64,000 nucleotides of DNA from Symbiodinium natans (lineage: Eukaryota > Sar > Dinophyceae > Suessiales > Symbiodiniaceae). The stretch spans positions 62,001 to 126,000 of the forward strand of contig CAJNDS010002629.1 of assembly GCA_905221605.1 (NCBI GenBank), read 5' to 3'. The notes beneath the pieces are model-generated. The model was not told where the DNA came from. It made no database searches and worked only from the letters and a program-made list of their open reading frames with translations. The translations under genes and the position numbers were made by a program. The first letter of the stretch is position 1, and each line of letters starts with the position of its first letter. This document shows, piece by piece, positions 1-12,900 of this stretch.

Positions 1-2056
1 GTAAGACAGGCTGCTGGCTCGTCAAGGCGGGGAAGGGGAAAGCCAGGGCATCTAGAGAGCTTCCCAGAATATGGGCTCAATCATTATGCTGGCAAGCATA
101 TCCCCCCCTTTCAAGCCCTAAAAGCGGGGAAGCCCCCCCGTCGCCCATCTGTCTATAATTATTTGTTGAGTCCGAGTCTTGTACGCTCCCCAACCAAGGG
201 CTTGCCCAGAGAGTGTGTGGGGCATTCCATGCCCTAAATGCCTTGGTAAGCTGTTTGGGTCCCAAGCTTTGGGGCTCTCGGAGTTGGGGACTGCAAGTGT
301 CATGGCGTTTTGGGTAATGTTCGTTCAATGCACCCTGCCCTTGAGGATGTCAGTGGCATCCGGGGCGACGCGCAGGGCGCCATGCTAGGCAGAATACGTG
401 CTCACAGTTGATCACTCCGGGTTTCAAGCCGACCCTTCTGTCACATGGATGCTTAACAAATCGCAGGAGCAGGGGTGCCTACCGAAGGTTCGACTCGTCA
501 TCAACGTACTTTTGCTGCCCAGAGAGCGCCAAAGTCCAAAGCCTCAACGCTGCTGTCCAAAAGCATCCATGTAACGACAGATGTTGCTCATGCTTCCTGG
601 TTGCATCGACCTTCGGCTTTGTGAAGCAAAGCAGGGCCTGCTGCAGAGTGGTTTGCCTGTCGTGATATGTCCATCTGCCGCATAGGACCCGGCCAGACTT
701 CTCCGATGGGCCTTGACGCTGAGAAGCCCATGTTGCCTACCTTGCGGCTGTATGGCTCAATGGCCATGAGGCATCGCGAAAGATTCGTGGGCCCAGGCCA
801 TGCATTCCTTTTTTGGAGCGGGCATGATTTGGATGGAGGTCAGGTGTTTAAGTTGCGTTGTTGTCCACCTTCTTCGGGCGAGGTGCATCATCTTGGGGGC
901 TTGCAAAGGGGTGCAGTGTATGCCATTGTCCTACCCAAGAATTACGAATCAATTGCCGGCAAAAGTTGGGGCATGCAACTGTGACTCGCGGTAGTGCTGG
1001 AAAACGCCAGTCAAGTCAAAAACGGTCGCGGTGGGCATTTCTGTGTCGCTGCGGAGCTACAAGGGTGGGGTGACCAGCCTCTTAGGGAAAAACCGTTATT
1101 AACAACGCAGCCCTGTTCTTCAACATATGTTGCATGCACACTTGCATGTAGCTCGAGCGTTTATGGATCAACCAGCAACCGCTCCGAGCAAGCATCCTTT
1201 TTCATTTTGCATGGCCGCACTTGCACAAGCCCAAATGCTAAACTAGCTTGGCAAAAGGCGAGGAGGTTTCAGAGCTGTTTCGAACAGTTTAGCCACCTTT
1301 CTCAGTGCAGTCGTCATCTGCCTGAGATTCTCATCGCAGTGTTCGGTCCGCCTAGCACAGCACTGCCAACAAGGTTCCTCCAACTCATGCCAGTTTGACT
1401 TCATGCAGCGGCCTTCATCTCATGATATCAGCCGAGCCTTGGGTACAGTGACAGGGATGCAGGTGTATGATTGGGGACTTCCCCATACCTCGAGGTTAAA
1501 CTGACGTCTATTAATTAAGCTTTGCGGGTCGAAAAAACATTTTTGCGGCACCGGTTGTTTTGTTTTTTGGCAAAGTGTAAATGCTGCTGAACACAGCGTG
1601 GGCAGGCCATGGATCGTTTTCGAGCTCTGCGATTTGCCGGCACCCTAGCCTACCAAGCAAGACACGCACAGGGTTTATAGTGGTTTGTAATTGCCACAGG
1701 TGCAGGAACTGGAAACTGCGAAAGCCCAGCACACTACTGAGTTCACTACCCGTACGTTCATCGGCGAGGGTTAGGGGGCGGTTTTTGAGCACCCCAGTTC
1801 CTTTGAACGAGCTGTGGCTGCAAGGGTCGCCAGAAAGAACTGGTCGTTATAGCAGCATATGGAAACACGCTAGCTGCCACTAGCTTGTGCTTAAAACCCT
1901 AGAAGTAGCGAAATCAACTCTAGGGCCCATGTGCTCTCGTCTCGAGTTGCCGCTCTGCTGGCATCTGCTTAAGTCATTGCTGAGGCTCTCCAGATTTTTA
2001 TTAGCGATGTCGTTACAACAAACCCGGCAGTTTCTTCGAACTAACTCTTTCCATTG

Positions 2057-2076
2057 CCCCCCCCCCCCCCCCCCCC
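2057..2076. repeat. Homopolymer C tract
   Basis: About 20 uninterrupted C, followed by ATGAAAAG. The complementary strand is a G run able to form G-quadruplex. It is one of many G/C homopolymers in the window. Confidence 0.9.
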
Positions 2077-2773
2077 ATGAAAAGCATGTTCTTGAGTTAT
2101 TGAGCTCTCTCTTACTATTTTGTCTTCCGAGGTCTGTGAGCCTGCTGACCGCTGCTGGCCGAGTCTGATGTGCGCCTCGGCGAGGCCACTCGGAACCAAG
2201 GCTTGTGCGCACAAAGGTGTCTGCAAGTTTGCACAAGGTGAATGCAGCATCAGTGAATCGGCAACGGAAAGACAACGTGCTGTCAGTTTTGGAGTGGGTG
2301 CTTCCACTCCCCAAACCTGCTAATTACAAGCTAGCGAGCGAGAGAAATTGCTGAGTTTGGCGAGACAGCACGGGGGAGTCAGTTTTTTTTTCCGCGTTTT
2401 TTTTCCGCGTTTGACCGTCTGACCATCTGAGATTATTGCGGAGGCGTGACGTGGAGGCTACGAGTCCAGATTTGGGCCAGTTGCCAAGGCTGCAGGGCTT
2501 CTCCACAAGGGGCATCATATAGAATAATTATAATTATGTGACGAAAAGTTCACGCTGACCCTAATTACGTAATCTCCCTCAGCGGGTTCTTGCATGATAC
2601 GTGTCATAGGGAGATGTGTTCATGTTGCAGCCATATGCTTGCTTTGCTTATAAGCTGCTGGGGAAACTTGCCTGGAGCACTTTCTTTCATAAAGCCGTCG
2701 GTCAGATAATACAGACAAGTGTAGAGGACTTCAAGAGTCCGAAACGTTCGGCTCAGAAAAAACCCGCCGCATT

Positions 2774-2794
2774 GGGGGGGGGGGGGGGGGGGGG
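2774..2794. repeat. Homopolymer G tract
   Basis: About 21 uninterrupted G, roughly 700 bases downstream of the C20 tract and in the opposite orientation. Confidence 0.9.
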
Positions 2795-4014
2795 CAGAAT
2801 TAGGAAAGGAATGACCATGATATATCGACACCGGGCCTCCCAAAAAGCATAATTTGTTTCCTGTAGCCCTTTAACGCTTTCATGCGCGGTTCATGTGCGG
2901 GCGCGGGGCACGTGACACACCCTACAGGCTAAACCAGCAAGAGTCCCGCGCGCCCGGTTTTTAGGAAAGCAAGAGGGGGGGAGGGACGTCCAGGCAACAT
3001 CGCTGGGGACAGGGTTTCTCGAAGGTACCCCCCCCAACCCTTCCTAAAAACAGCCCTGTGGGTCCTGTTCTGTGCCTTCTGGCAGAGTCGTCTCGGTTTG
3101 TCTAGAGAGGTCTTACATAGCAAGCACAAGGAGGTGAGACTGGCTAATTACTCCTTGAAGATTTTCTGGGCAAGCGCCTGCTTGAAGCTTCCGTTGGATA
3201 TGCCTCAAACATAGATTCGGCCATTCGGCATGCCAGTCCTAACCTCCTCATGTAGACTGCTGAGCTGCCATTGGCGCAGTGCATTTTTGCTCAAGATCGC
3301 AGTGGTCTGTCCGTTCGTGACATCACTGTTAGCCAATGGCGGCCGCCTCAGCTACTGTGACAGGGTCAAGAACTGGTCTGGAGAGGTTCACGCAAGTGTC
3401 AGTCGATTTTCTGCGTTGTTTGTTCATGACATCGTGGAAGAAGCTGATAAAGCTCCTGTTCATCCCTCAGGTCGATTACCGCAGGACCTTTCTGGTGGTT
3501 AAGTGGCCCGAGGCAGGTCCAGCCCGCTTCTTGGCTTCACGAGTATGCTCTTTGTGATTCTTCCTCGGTGTTTCGATCGGGATTGGGGTTCAAGGGAATG
3601 CATTAAAAGCCCAGATTTTGCAACGCGCCGGCAAAAGACAGTTGCGTGGTTGTTGCCTCTGGTGTATATTTGCGAAAACCAGAACTTCTGTACAAAAAAG
3701 CACAATACCTGGCATAAACCGTGCGGTGCCTGGTAGTGCCCAGCAAACTCAGGGGTTCGCCCCGTGGGGGGAAACGTCCCTATCAAAGTAAGCCCTGTAT
3801 TGCAGGAAGAAGTCGCAGCTGTCCCTTGCCTTGCGAGCCCCGCTTTCATGAAGACGAACGTGCCGTGCAGGACCTTCGCTAATCTTGAGCTCTTCGAAGC
3901 TGCCCCGAAAGTGAAGCCAGTGAAGCCTGGTGATGGAGACCAATCTCCAAATCTCCATGCGGCTGCAACGTGTGAACAACCAGCTTTACAGTACACCACG
4001 GACTTATCTTGAGA

Positions 4015-4059
4015 TGGCTTCAGTGGCTTCAGTGGCTTCAGTGGCTTCAGTGGCTCAAT
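4015..4059 (+). repeat. 9-bp minisatellite TGGCTTCAG
   Basis: Four exact tandem copies of TGGCTTCAG and a degenerate fifth (TGGCTCAAT). Because 9 is a multiple of 3, each frame reads a tripeptide repeat, which explains the short open frames here. No gene is supported. Confidence 0.85.
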
Positions 4060-6220
4060 GCCGGGAAGCCATGGACAGCGCTAGACTTGACTTCCAGGGT
4101 CTCCGCCCTTTCTTCCTTGCAGCTACTGCTGCTTCCATGGGATGCTTGTGGTAGCCTGTTGAATGTCATCCTGGCGCACGTCCTATACTTGGATCTTTTG
4201 GCCGCTTTTCAGAAGCACCTCCTCATAAGCCAGTTGCCATGGTAGGTCAAACCTGGGGCCTTGTGCCTGCCGTGCTCCCACAACAGACTCAGGGATGATC
4301 CTGGAAAGCCTGAAAAAACAGCAGCTGCCCCCGCCCCCCCCCCCCCCCTGCCCCCCCTTTCCCAGGAGTACCTGCAGCTCTTGCCGCATCGTGCATGGGC
4401 ACTTGCGGCCCCAGGCCTCGCCCGTTGGCTTAGAAGCAAACCAACCTGGCAATACATTGCATACTACGAAACCAGCGGTGTCAGAAAGCGTGGTGTTGGC
4501 CTTTGACAAGTACTGGTTGCTTTCCGGTAGTATTGGATCGTATGGAATGGAGCCTTCAGCACTGCTGTGCTCTCCTGCATACTGAGTCCTTTTACACCCA
4601 ACACCGTCAACCAGCATCCAGTGCCCGCTCCGCAACCACCTCAAGACGCCGACAGCGACAGCGATATGGAGGCCTGGAGGTTAGCACATGCATGACCTTG
4701 AGTGGTCTCTGCTTTCGCCATGTAGCCTACAGTGACAGTGCCTTGGACAAAGAAATCGTTTGTACAGATACAGAATACTCGCATTTGATGAAACCGAAGT
4801 TGAAGTTGTTTGTATAGTAATGTCGGGTGTGGGGAGGTTCGGCTTGATTTCTGAAGTGCAGGACCGGTCTTCAAAGAAACGCCTCGAGAATAGTGCGAGC
4901 AGCCATAGTGTAGGAGCTGGCCCACTCCCGCGCGATAGCAACCCACATTCGTGCGTGACACAACTGGAAAACCAGCTAAGACCAGCTCCCTCTCTCACAA
5001 GGGCTGAGGTACGTCAACGCACTGCCCTTCAGGACAGCATGTGGTTGTGTCACTTGAAGCCGAGGAATTTTCACATATGAAATGGATCACTGTCTTCCAG
5101 AAAGCGGCGGGGACATCATTTCGCCCGCTTCAGCCGTCCAGCGCTTCAAAAACAGCAACTGACGCGATGATCTTGCCCCCGACCTTCAGAATGTTTTGGG
5201 ATGCTTGAGCCGGAGCGGGTTTCATGGTTTTGATGGTAAGCTACGATGTGCGTCGAAGGTGCCTCCCGCGACAGCGCGGGAAAAGCAAACTCGAATTGCC
5301 AAGCCCAAGCTCTGGACGAGAGCTGTCAAGAGCTCAACCGGACGGCAGACATATCGAGACCGATTCGCAAATCATGCAAAAATCCAGTACTCTTCTTCGT
5401 GAAAGTAGGCCAAGTAGGCTCCCCAGAGTCACTCCCCAGCAGGTGGAGGAGAACCGGGAGGACATCCATGCAGCCGATGTGGACAACAACGCGGAAGGCT
5501 TAAGATTCTTAGCATGTGGAATTTCGAAAGGAGCCCCAGAACAGATATCAACTGTGGCGCTTAGGTTCGAGCAGACAGCAAGGATGAGAACAGCAATGCA
5601 GAGGAGAAGGAGTAGGAGTAGGATAAGGGATGCAAGCGCGACAAGATGAGCTTGCAACCCGGAGAGATGTGCAGGTCCAAAGGTGTGCATAAAGCCGGCC
5701 TTGCTGCGCATCATTGAGTGGAAGCAAGCCGTCGCTTCTGCGACGCAAGTGGATGTGGGAATTCCGGTTCAAGGTGTGAAGTTGCAAGTCAAGAACGGAA
5801 GGATGCCAGCGAGAATAAAGCAGTGCCCTCTGTCTGTCGAACCTCCCAGAACTCCCCAATAGCCTCAACAACCCAGAAATCATGACTCATGATGGCAGTT
5901 GAAAGGTTTGGGGCAGGAGGGCAGCAGAGAGAGAGAGAGACTCTAAGCATGCCCCACTTCCTAGTGTTTCGTGTGTATGGGTTGCGTAGACCTGGTGGTT
6001 CTCTGGATATGTTCCGACTCCACGCGCAGGCCGTGTGATCGGCACCTATTGCAGATACATAGGCACTTGTGGGGGATGGGATGAGAGGATCCAACAAGGG
6101 GAGATTTGTTCACATTTCTGAATCTCGGGCGTCTGGTCCAGTCTCCGGGCTCACCCCGGCGCCATCGAAATTTGCAGTGGATGCATCACAAGATGCTGTA
6201 GCAGGCAAAAGGTTTTCCCC

Positions 6221-6290
6221 ATCTACCTATCTATCTAATTATCTATCTCTACATATATATATATATATACATATATAATATAGGCGTATT
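6221..6290. repeat. TCTA/TA microsatellite
   Basis: A CTAT-rich run passes into alternating TA (about 6252-6281). Simple-sequence DNA with no coding signal. Confidence 0.85.
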
Positions 6291-8398
6291 GCCTAACATA
6301 GTGTTTTTGTATGTGAACGGTGTATACCGTCTCCCTCTTTCCCCGTTAGTGCCGCAATGTTTGAGTGTATGCCCCGGGGCCTTGTCTGGCCCACGGTTTG
6401 ATCGGTGGAGGCCCTAAGCAGCGCAACACCGATCGAAAGTATTTTCGCCTCGCCTGGTAGTGGATGCCAAGGAAGATCTCAAGTGCATGCGTGGGTTCGC
6501 AGCAGGATCGTGCATGCAACTACTGCTATGAGGAGGTTGCTTTTTTTGTGTATGCTACATCCGACATGCTCTCCTGCCCCACACGCGGCACGAGGTCGGC
6601 TTGAGGTCGGCTGAAGCCGTGCTGCGCTTTGCTATGGTCAGGAAGGGTTGCAGACCTGCGGCCTGTCCTGACATGGACGCGTCCCGATTCGCGCTTGTAA
6701 CCTGGATCAAGCTCGTGAGGCTGAAGTTCTGCGAAGTTCTGCCATAGAAGTCCTGACTGTAAGCATGTGAGGAACGTACTTGGGCCATCTTTTCGAGGAA
6801 AAGCATGCGGGCCCCGCCAACCAGAACACACATGATGCCTAGCCAGATGAGCTGCTGCTTCGGGGCACGCGGGACACAGACTCGGCGGTTAAGCATGTCT
6901 TCTTGTTTTTACTCCAGCGGCTCCACAAGAAGTAGCATTTTAGGGCGAAATGGCAGCCAATCCACAATCCAGAGCCTTTTCGTCGGTCCCGAACAAGCAT
7001 CCTCAGCGACCCAAAAAGACGCGCCAGAAGCTTCCAGTGGCTTCCAAAATCTGTCCCAGAGGTGCTTCAGAGGTATCATGAACGAATCTGTTGCGATCCA
7101 AGCAGCTCAATCCAGTGGATCTTTTGTGTTCAAGCAGAAGACCTCCACGACCCACAAAGAAACATGCGTAACAAGGTGCCGGACTCACGCGTATAACGGA
7201 GTCCTCTCTGAGATTGTGTGACGAAACAAGAACCGGCCGGAACGGAACAGAACAACCAAATAAAGGAATCGAGGGGTCTGAGATTGGTTCCCTTGTTAAG
7301 ACCCCACAAAGGGTCCGCAAAGGCATCCCCAGCGCCCCCTCTCAGTTATAGGGAGGGTATGTATGTGCTTCATCGAACTTTTGTGCATAGTGAGCGGTTT
7401 CAGACTTCATCATGAGAGTAGCAGAGATCTCGTTGAACGCAGCCTCCGAGTCGTCCAAGCAAGTCGCCCAGTCGCAGTCTACGGCGCAGCGTATTTTCCA
7501 ATGCCTCATGCCAATTTCTCCGCGAGGAGTTAATTCGCCGCAAGGCTCTGTGCTGAAGGCATCACTGGCACGTCGCACAAGCCTTGGTACGGAGCCTCAA
7601 GAATTGCTCAGTTCTGCATCTCAGATGTGCCCACCAGGATGAACCAGCATAGCTAAGCCAAGCGTAGCTGACTGAACAGTGCATCAACGTTTGAAATCTT
7701 CATGGATCTATGCCAAGACACAGTTCATGCTCCGCAGCCTGCCAAAGAGTTCAGGGTGTCTATGTGCTCAGTGGGTTTCGGCCCCCATTCCGTCGGTGCA
7801 ACAGGCATGTGGCAGCAGCAACTAGTGTTGCTTCGTGAAGCTCAGCGGCAAGCTGCTCCATGTGGTTTCGGAGCTGAACATGCAAGTTTTTGTTTGAAGG
7901 AGTTGTGCTGATTTTGAACCCTACAGTTTCCGACATGGGTGGTCTGAGGTCGCCCTGAGGGTTTTTACACATGTTGAAGCCAGGCAGTACAAAGTCATGC
8001 TCGCAACTTCAAAACTTGCAGTCCATGATTTGATGCAGTGCGCCAGTGCGCTTCGACATGTCTCAAACCAATTTTTAGATAAAGATCTGGAAAAAGTGCC
8101 TCGAGAGACCTTATGCAGACACAACGGGGACGCCCATTATTTGAGCAATGACAAAGTCAAACCAAAGGCATGGCTGCTTGCGCGTGTAGAGCCATAAAGC
8201 TAGACAGTGGAAGAATCTCAAGTCCCTTCCTAAGCCATACACTTTTTTTGGCAGCATGTGCTCTCACAGGATGGGTTTTCTTCGCGCTCCTAAGAAGCAG
8301 GACCCGTCTGAAGTAGAGCGGTGTGCTCAGTGGCCCCTTTACGTAAAGCCTAAAAGCTTAGGCATGTGCGCTCCGGAAGAGCCAGTTTCCATGTTTAG

Positions 8399-9904
8399 GT
8401 TCCCGTGGTGAAATCAAAGTGCCTGAATCCAAACCTGGAGCCAACGGGATGGCGGATGTTGAGAAAAAGATTCGCAATTTGGAGAGCCCTGGCTTTGCAG
8501 CACGGGTGTCAAATGGTTTTGTCTCACGAGAGCTTTGTTTCTTGTGACTGTTCTTGATGGACTGATTGAGGAAGAAGCTGAAGCAAATAATGGACCTGGA
8601 CGCGAAAGAGCGCAATGGGAGGTGCCTCGTCTTCAAGGTTGTCTTTATGGGCGGGACGGGGCCGCGGGAGACACGGCAAGTGCGAGTGGAATCAAGATGA
8701 CAACCAGCACTGAGGCCTCTGAGCGAAGAGCAACAAGAAAAGCTGCGAAAGAGAAGTGAAGTGGAGGTGTGCACTCGTCATGACTCGTGCAACTCACACA
8801 GACTCAGATGTGTCCAGGCCGAGCTTAGTCAGCTCAAGGCCTCGGAGGCCGCCGCTTCAATGGCTCCGTATTCTGAGCCTTGTCAGAACATTGAGGGTGG
8901 ATGATGTGCAATCGAGACTGCCGCATTGCGGTGCACGCGATGTGACACCGAGAGCTTAGGTTGCAAGTGAAGTCAAGGTGCCTTATGAGGGCGATGTGCC
9001 GACAGGTGTCCTGCAGCATTGCTGGGGCTAGTCTTTGGGCCGGATAGAACACACGTTCAGGAGTTCAGGAGTTCTGACAGCAGAGCGGGCACGTACTGTG
9101 GTGCCGACACCGCTGTGAGGTCTGCCTCTGTTAGCCGGCGCTGTGGACGCAGCCGCGGCCGACGGAACTTGTAGCGCGGCGAACTCGTCAAAAGGCAGCT
9201 TGAGCATCTTTGAGATCAGATGTGGCAAACATGTCCTGCTCCGGTTGCTTGTGCCAAGCGGCTTGCAGTATTCCCTGGCCCTCCTATTTCCATGATTGGC
9301 GCTGACTCTCCTGTTTTAACTTCTCGCAGGTGGCCCAGGACTGACATGTTTGCCTGGTCTCGTGTTTTGAGCGCACAGCTCTCCCAATTATCTGGGCAGG
9401 CCAAGAGATCGCAAAGTCCAAGAAAGTACTGGGGCTGGAGACGCTTTGAAGCCAATAAAGGAGCAAAACGAACTGCGAAGCATTTCATGCACCTACGACC
9501 TACAAGGAGTAGCCTTGCTTCGTGCTTGACTTGGCCCTGGTGAGCTGAGGAAGAAGCTGCGTGAGATAGCAGGCCTGGAAGAGAAGAAGCGCAGCGGCGA
9601 GCGGCTAGTCACGGCTAGTCTGCAAGGCTCAAGGTTTGCAGGGACGTTGCTGACAGTACCCGCGGCTCAAACTGATCAAGTCGTGAATTTGATTCCGAAA
9701 CCCTCCTGTCTGTCCGAGGTCTCTGGACAAGAAGCAAGAAGAAAAGATCCAGAAGCGGGCCGAAATCGAGGAGAGAAGTCTTGTTAAGAGTTATACTACC
9801 CAGACCCGGTGCCAAAGTGGTTGTCGTGTTGCGTAGCTGTGCTGCGTGCAGGCGCAGATCCAGGCAGCCATGGCGGAAGCAACGGAAGAAGCACAGCCAT
9901 CACA
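8399..9904 (+). CDS. Coiled-coil gene fragment with two tandem RKKL exon modules
   Basis: Seven short exons form two copies of one module. Copy 1: a possible first exon (8399-about 8480) reads EIKVPESKPGANG then MADVEKKIRNL; 8570-8627 reads KKLKQIMDLDAKERNGRCL; 8715-8766 reads LSEEQQEKLRKRSEVE and ends at GAG|GTGTGC; 8818-about 8865 reads AELSQLKASEAAASM. Copy 2: 9550-9606 reads KKLREIAGLEEKKRSGERL; 9719-9770 reads SLDKKQEEKIQKRAEIE; 9852-9904 reads AQIQAAMAEATEEAQPSQ and ends at AAG|GC. The modules align residue by residue and carry introns at the same places, so the exon set was duplicated. The pattern RKKL..I..L..K...GE.L...Q..KI..K.E.E is a charged helical hairpin seen repeatedly in dinoflagellate proteins; it resembles helical segments of translation-associated proteins such as PYM and eIF2A, but function is not established. 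The true 5' and 3' ends are unknown; the ATG at 8449 could be the start. Confidence 0.6.
8570..8627 (+). CDS. RKKL module copy 1, exon a
   Basis: Begins after GATTGAG and reads KKLKQIMDLDAKERNG, closing before CTC|GTCTTC. The same acceptor context (AG|GAAGAAGCTG) opens exon a of copy 2 at 9550. Confidence 0.55.
9550..9606 (+). CDS. RKKL module copy 2, exon a
   Basis: Begins after GCTGAG and reads KKLREIAGLEEKKRSGER. It is the counterpart of 8570-8627: same length, same phase, with the K, L, I, L, K and R positions kept. Confidence 0.6.
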
Positions 9905-12900
9905 AGGCTGAGGGATTCAGTGATGCGGCCATGCAGCTTCGCAGTTCCTTACTTGAGTTCATGCGGTGGCTTCTTGCGTTGGCAGCTGGCGTCATGTACC
10001 GCAGCGTAAGATTATGATCTTCGCATCCCATGGCAATGTTGCAGCCCTCGACAATTGAACGTCCATGAAAGTCCAAAATCCAAACCCCGAAGCTCAAGTC
10101 CAGCAGGTGCCGCCGGCAAGGACGATGCGTTGGCCAACGTGGGGCATGCACAGACACCTGCAACCGAAGGCCGGATTAAAGAGTACATTAGTACATGCAC
10201 ATCTTCTTTGGGCTGTTGCAAGTCTGTTGCGCCTCGAGGTTGTTGACGGAAAGTAGGACATCTGCAAGAAGCCATTCTGCCAGCGGCTTCCTTGGTGCAG
10301 GTCTTTACATGTGCCATTTGACTGACGCCATTCTGGGCGTTGACGGCCAGCAGCGCCGTCGGGCGAAATACTTCAAGCGGGATGCCCAGTGTTCTCGATA
10401 TGCTGAGGGCCAAACTTTCAAACTATTTCAAACTTCTTGCATGTGAGGACGAAGAATGGGCTTTCCTGGAAGCAGGCGGGCGCCAAGCATGCGGGCCCTG
10501 TGCGCATGCTTTCTCAAAGTTGGGGGTTTCGTTAAGAGAAGCCCAAAACCCGCTATGAGATGCTTGTCTTCAAACTGCCGTTGTTCTGGGGTGCGCTGGA
10601 GGAATTCTGTGGGGCTTTTGCGGTGCAGAAGCCGGAAGCCAAGACACAGGACAATTTCGACCGGATCCACTCATTTGAGCCCTGGCAGAAATTTTGCAGG
10701 GACCTGCTGACAGGGCACAAGACACACCAAAAGTTCGGAGTTGCATCTTGCTCCAGCGCGACTTCCGCTCTCAGGAGTACTTTCTTTGGTCAACATGGCC
10801 TGAGAACTTCGACTGCATCAAGCAGCTGGCCTGCATATAAGACAAGAACCACTGAATCAAGCACCAGCATTGGCTACGTTCCCCCAGCTGAAACTAGATC
10901 ATGGGGCCCCTTGAGCTCGTCACGCGCTAAAAACTGCATTCAAGTAGCACAAACCTTGTCAAGACGGCAATTGGTTGCCCTGGGGTGCAACAAGAAGTTT
11001 CCCTCCAATGGTACAAGACATGGAGGGTGCCCACATGTTCTCTGACCGACTATTGAGCCAGGGTGCCTTGCAGGCTGCAGACATAAGGTACTTTCGGAGG
11101 TGCATGTCTTGCAATTTTGAACACCCATGCCCATTCCCCACGTCTTCGATGACTCGAGGAAGAAGATCGCACAAGCCGTGCTCGTTTCGACTAGCGATTT
11201 TCGCCTCGAGACCATGGACGGTGAGCGGCCTCTTGGCACAAAGTACGCGGCAGTGTGGCGCTGCACAGCATCATGGAGGTAAGTCCGTCTCTTGATCTTT
11301 GTATCTCTCTATTTTCATGCAGTCGACGAGCTCTAACCTCTAAAGACTGAGCGCAGTCCCAGGATCCCTAAAGACGCCGATTGCATCGAGAAGCTTGAGG
11401 CCCGCTCGGCAAACCTGGGATGTGGCAGGTTGCTGGCTTCGAGAAACTTGGCCACTGGCTGCTGGTTTGAGCTTGCATCTCTGCGTTTTGGCTAGGCTTA
11501 CATGACTAACTGATGCTAATCGTCCAAGAACGGACGTCTCATGTCAGGAGCTGAGCGCCAAGGATCGTTCTTGCGAGATGCTTGAGAAGTGTCTTGGCAC
11601 CCAAACGTCAAGCCCATCATGCGACATCGTCAACATGTGTGGCACACATAAGGGGATCATGCTGTCAGTATCCAGATCGTTAGCGGGCCTTCTGGAATTG
11701 AATGTTCTAAAGTTCTGAGCTGCTTTCGAGCATCCAACCAGGACTCCTCCTGCATGCCTGAGGAAGCCCTTGGTGCGCATCAAGATTGTGGTGAACGAAA
11801 TCCGCAAGTGAAGCTACGAATCAGTTATTCTGCATCTCCTGCGATTGATGGCCTCGGCCTGATCAGTGTCACTTTCCCTGCATTGCTCCACACCATAGAC
11901 CGCAGTTGTGTCAGGAGGTTTGGTTTCAGGCTGCAGAAGCTGCAGTGGCCGCCTTCTGGCGGCCCTACAGTGTGCTCTTGTTGAGAAGCACTGGGGGTGG
12001 CACGGGGACCTAAACCCCTATCTCCTCCCGTTTGTTCTCTCCTCTCCGCCGGCCCGGCTTTCTCAGATTCTCGGGGGAATGCCCCTGGAGAAATGGGAAG
12101 TCTCATGAAGTCTCAGCGATCTCAGCGTTCAGTATTTCATCGTGCCAGTTTGTCAAGCGTCGAAAATGGAAGCCTCTGCAGTGCGTCACAAAGCTCGGTT
12201 CTCATTTTGGTTCCAACGCGCTTTTCTTCAGAGGAGCTGTTTGCTGTGTTGCTTTTGCAAAGAGCCTTTGTTACTGACCTGATTCGCTTGCCGGGACCCG
12301 ACAGGCCTTATTCAAGCAGACAGAGGCTGCCCGACGAAAGGCCTGGAGTCTGCATGCTCACTGAAGACAAGCCAAAGGTTGCCCTAAGCTGCGAGATGGT
12401 GATTGCGAAAACAACATCTGACGGGCTGCGGCTGGGCTGCGCCACTATCATGTGCCGGACTGCGGGCTTCAGCAGCTCAGGTCAAATCGATCGCCTTCAC
12501 ATTGGCAGGTCTCCCTTTTGGTGTGGTTGTGGGCCATTTGGTTAAAGAGATTCCGGGAACCTTCTTCTGTACAAGAGCACTGCAGTCTGTTAGATATAAT
12601 TCAGGCTTGGAATGTGTTGCGCATGTCAGGTTGGTGGCCAGCAGGGAGCACATGACCTGCCTAGAATGCGCGCAGAAGCCAAGTTCAGTTCATGCGATGC
12701 GCGTTGCGTTGACGCAGATTCGTGGCCCTCCAGCAAGAACCATGTGGCTTGCTTGTCAGCCCCGTATGAAGTGGAGCCCTTAGCATGACACCCCACACAG
12801 CCCAACTCAACAGTCACCGACCCACTGACCTGGACACTACTTGTTTTGCCCTTACCACCTCTTCTCGTTAATGGCTCATGACTTCCAACGAAGCCGAAGT

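Larger units (their letters stand above)
1..8398. other. Gene-poor stretch, no recognised gene
   Basis: No segment on either strand gave a recognisable domain or a chain of exons whose frames join. Open frames here are short and overlap on several frames as expected by chance. It holds a C20 run (2057-2076), a G21 run (2774-2794), a 9-bp minisatellite (4015-4059), a GA run (5926-5941) and a TCTA/TA microsatellite (6221-6290). Two weakly protein-like pieces, a + strand LELFEAAPKVKPVKPG near 3885-3935 and a - strand frame at 7342-7578, could not be tied to any family. Confidence 0.5.

Noticed and set aside
5334-5714. - strand 126-codon frame with a hydrophobic leucine stretch (possible membrane protein)
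   Set aside because: The stretch arises from AGGAGTAGG/GAAGGAG purine repeats read on the opposite strand. No supporting exon or family.
7342-7578. - strand 78-codon protein-like frame
   Set aside because: Composition is plausible but no domain, neighbour or splice evidence supports it.
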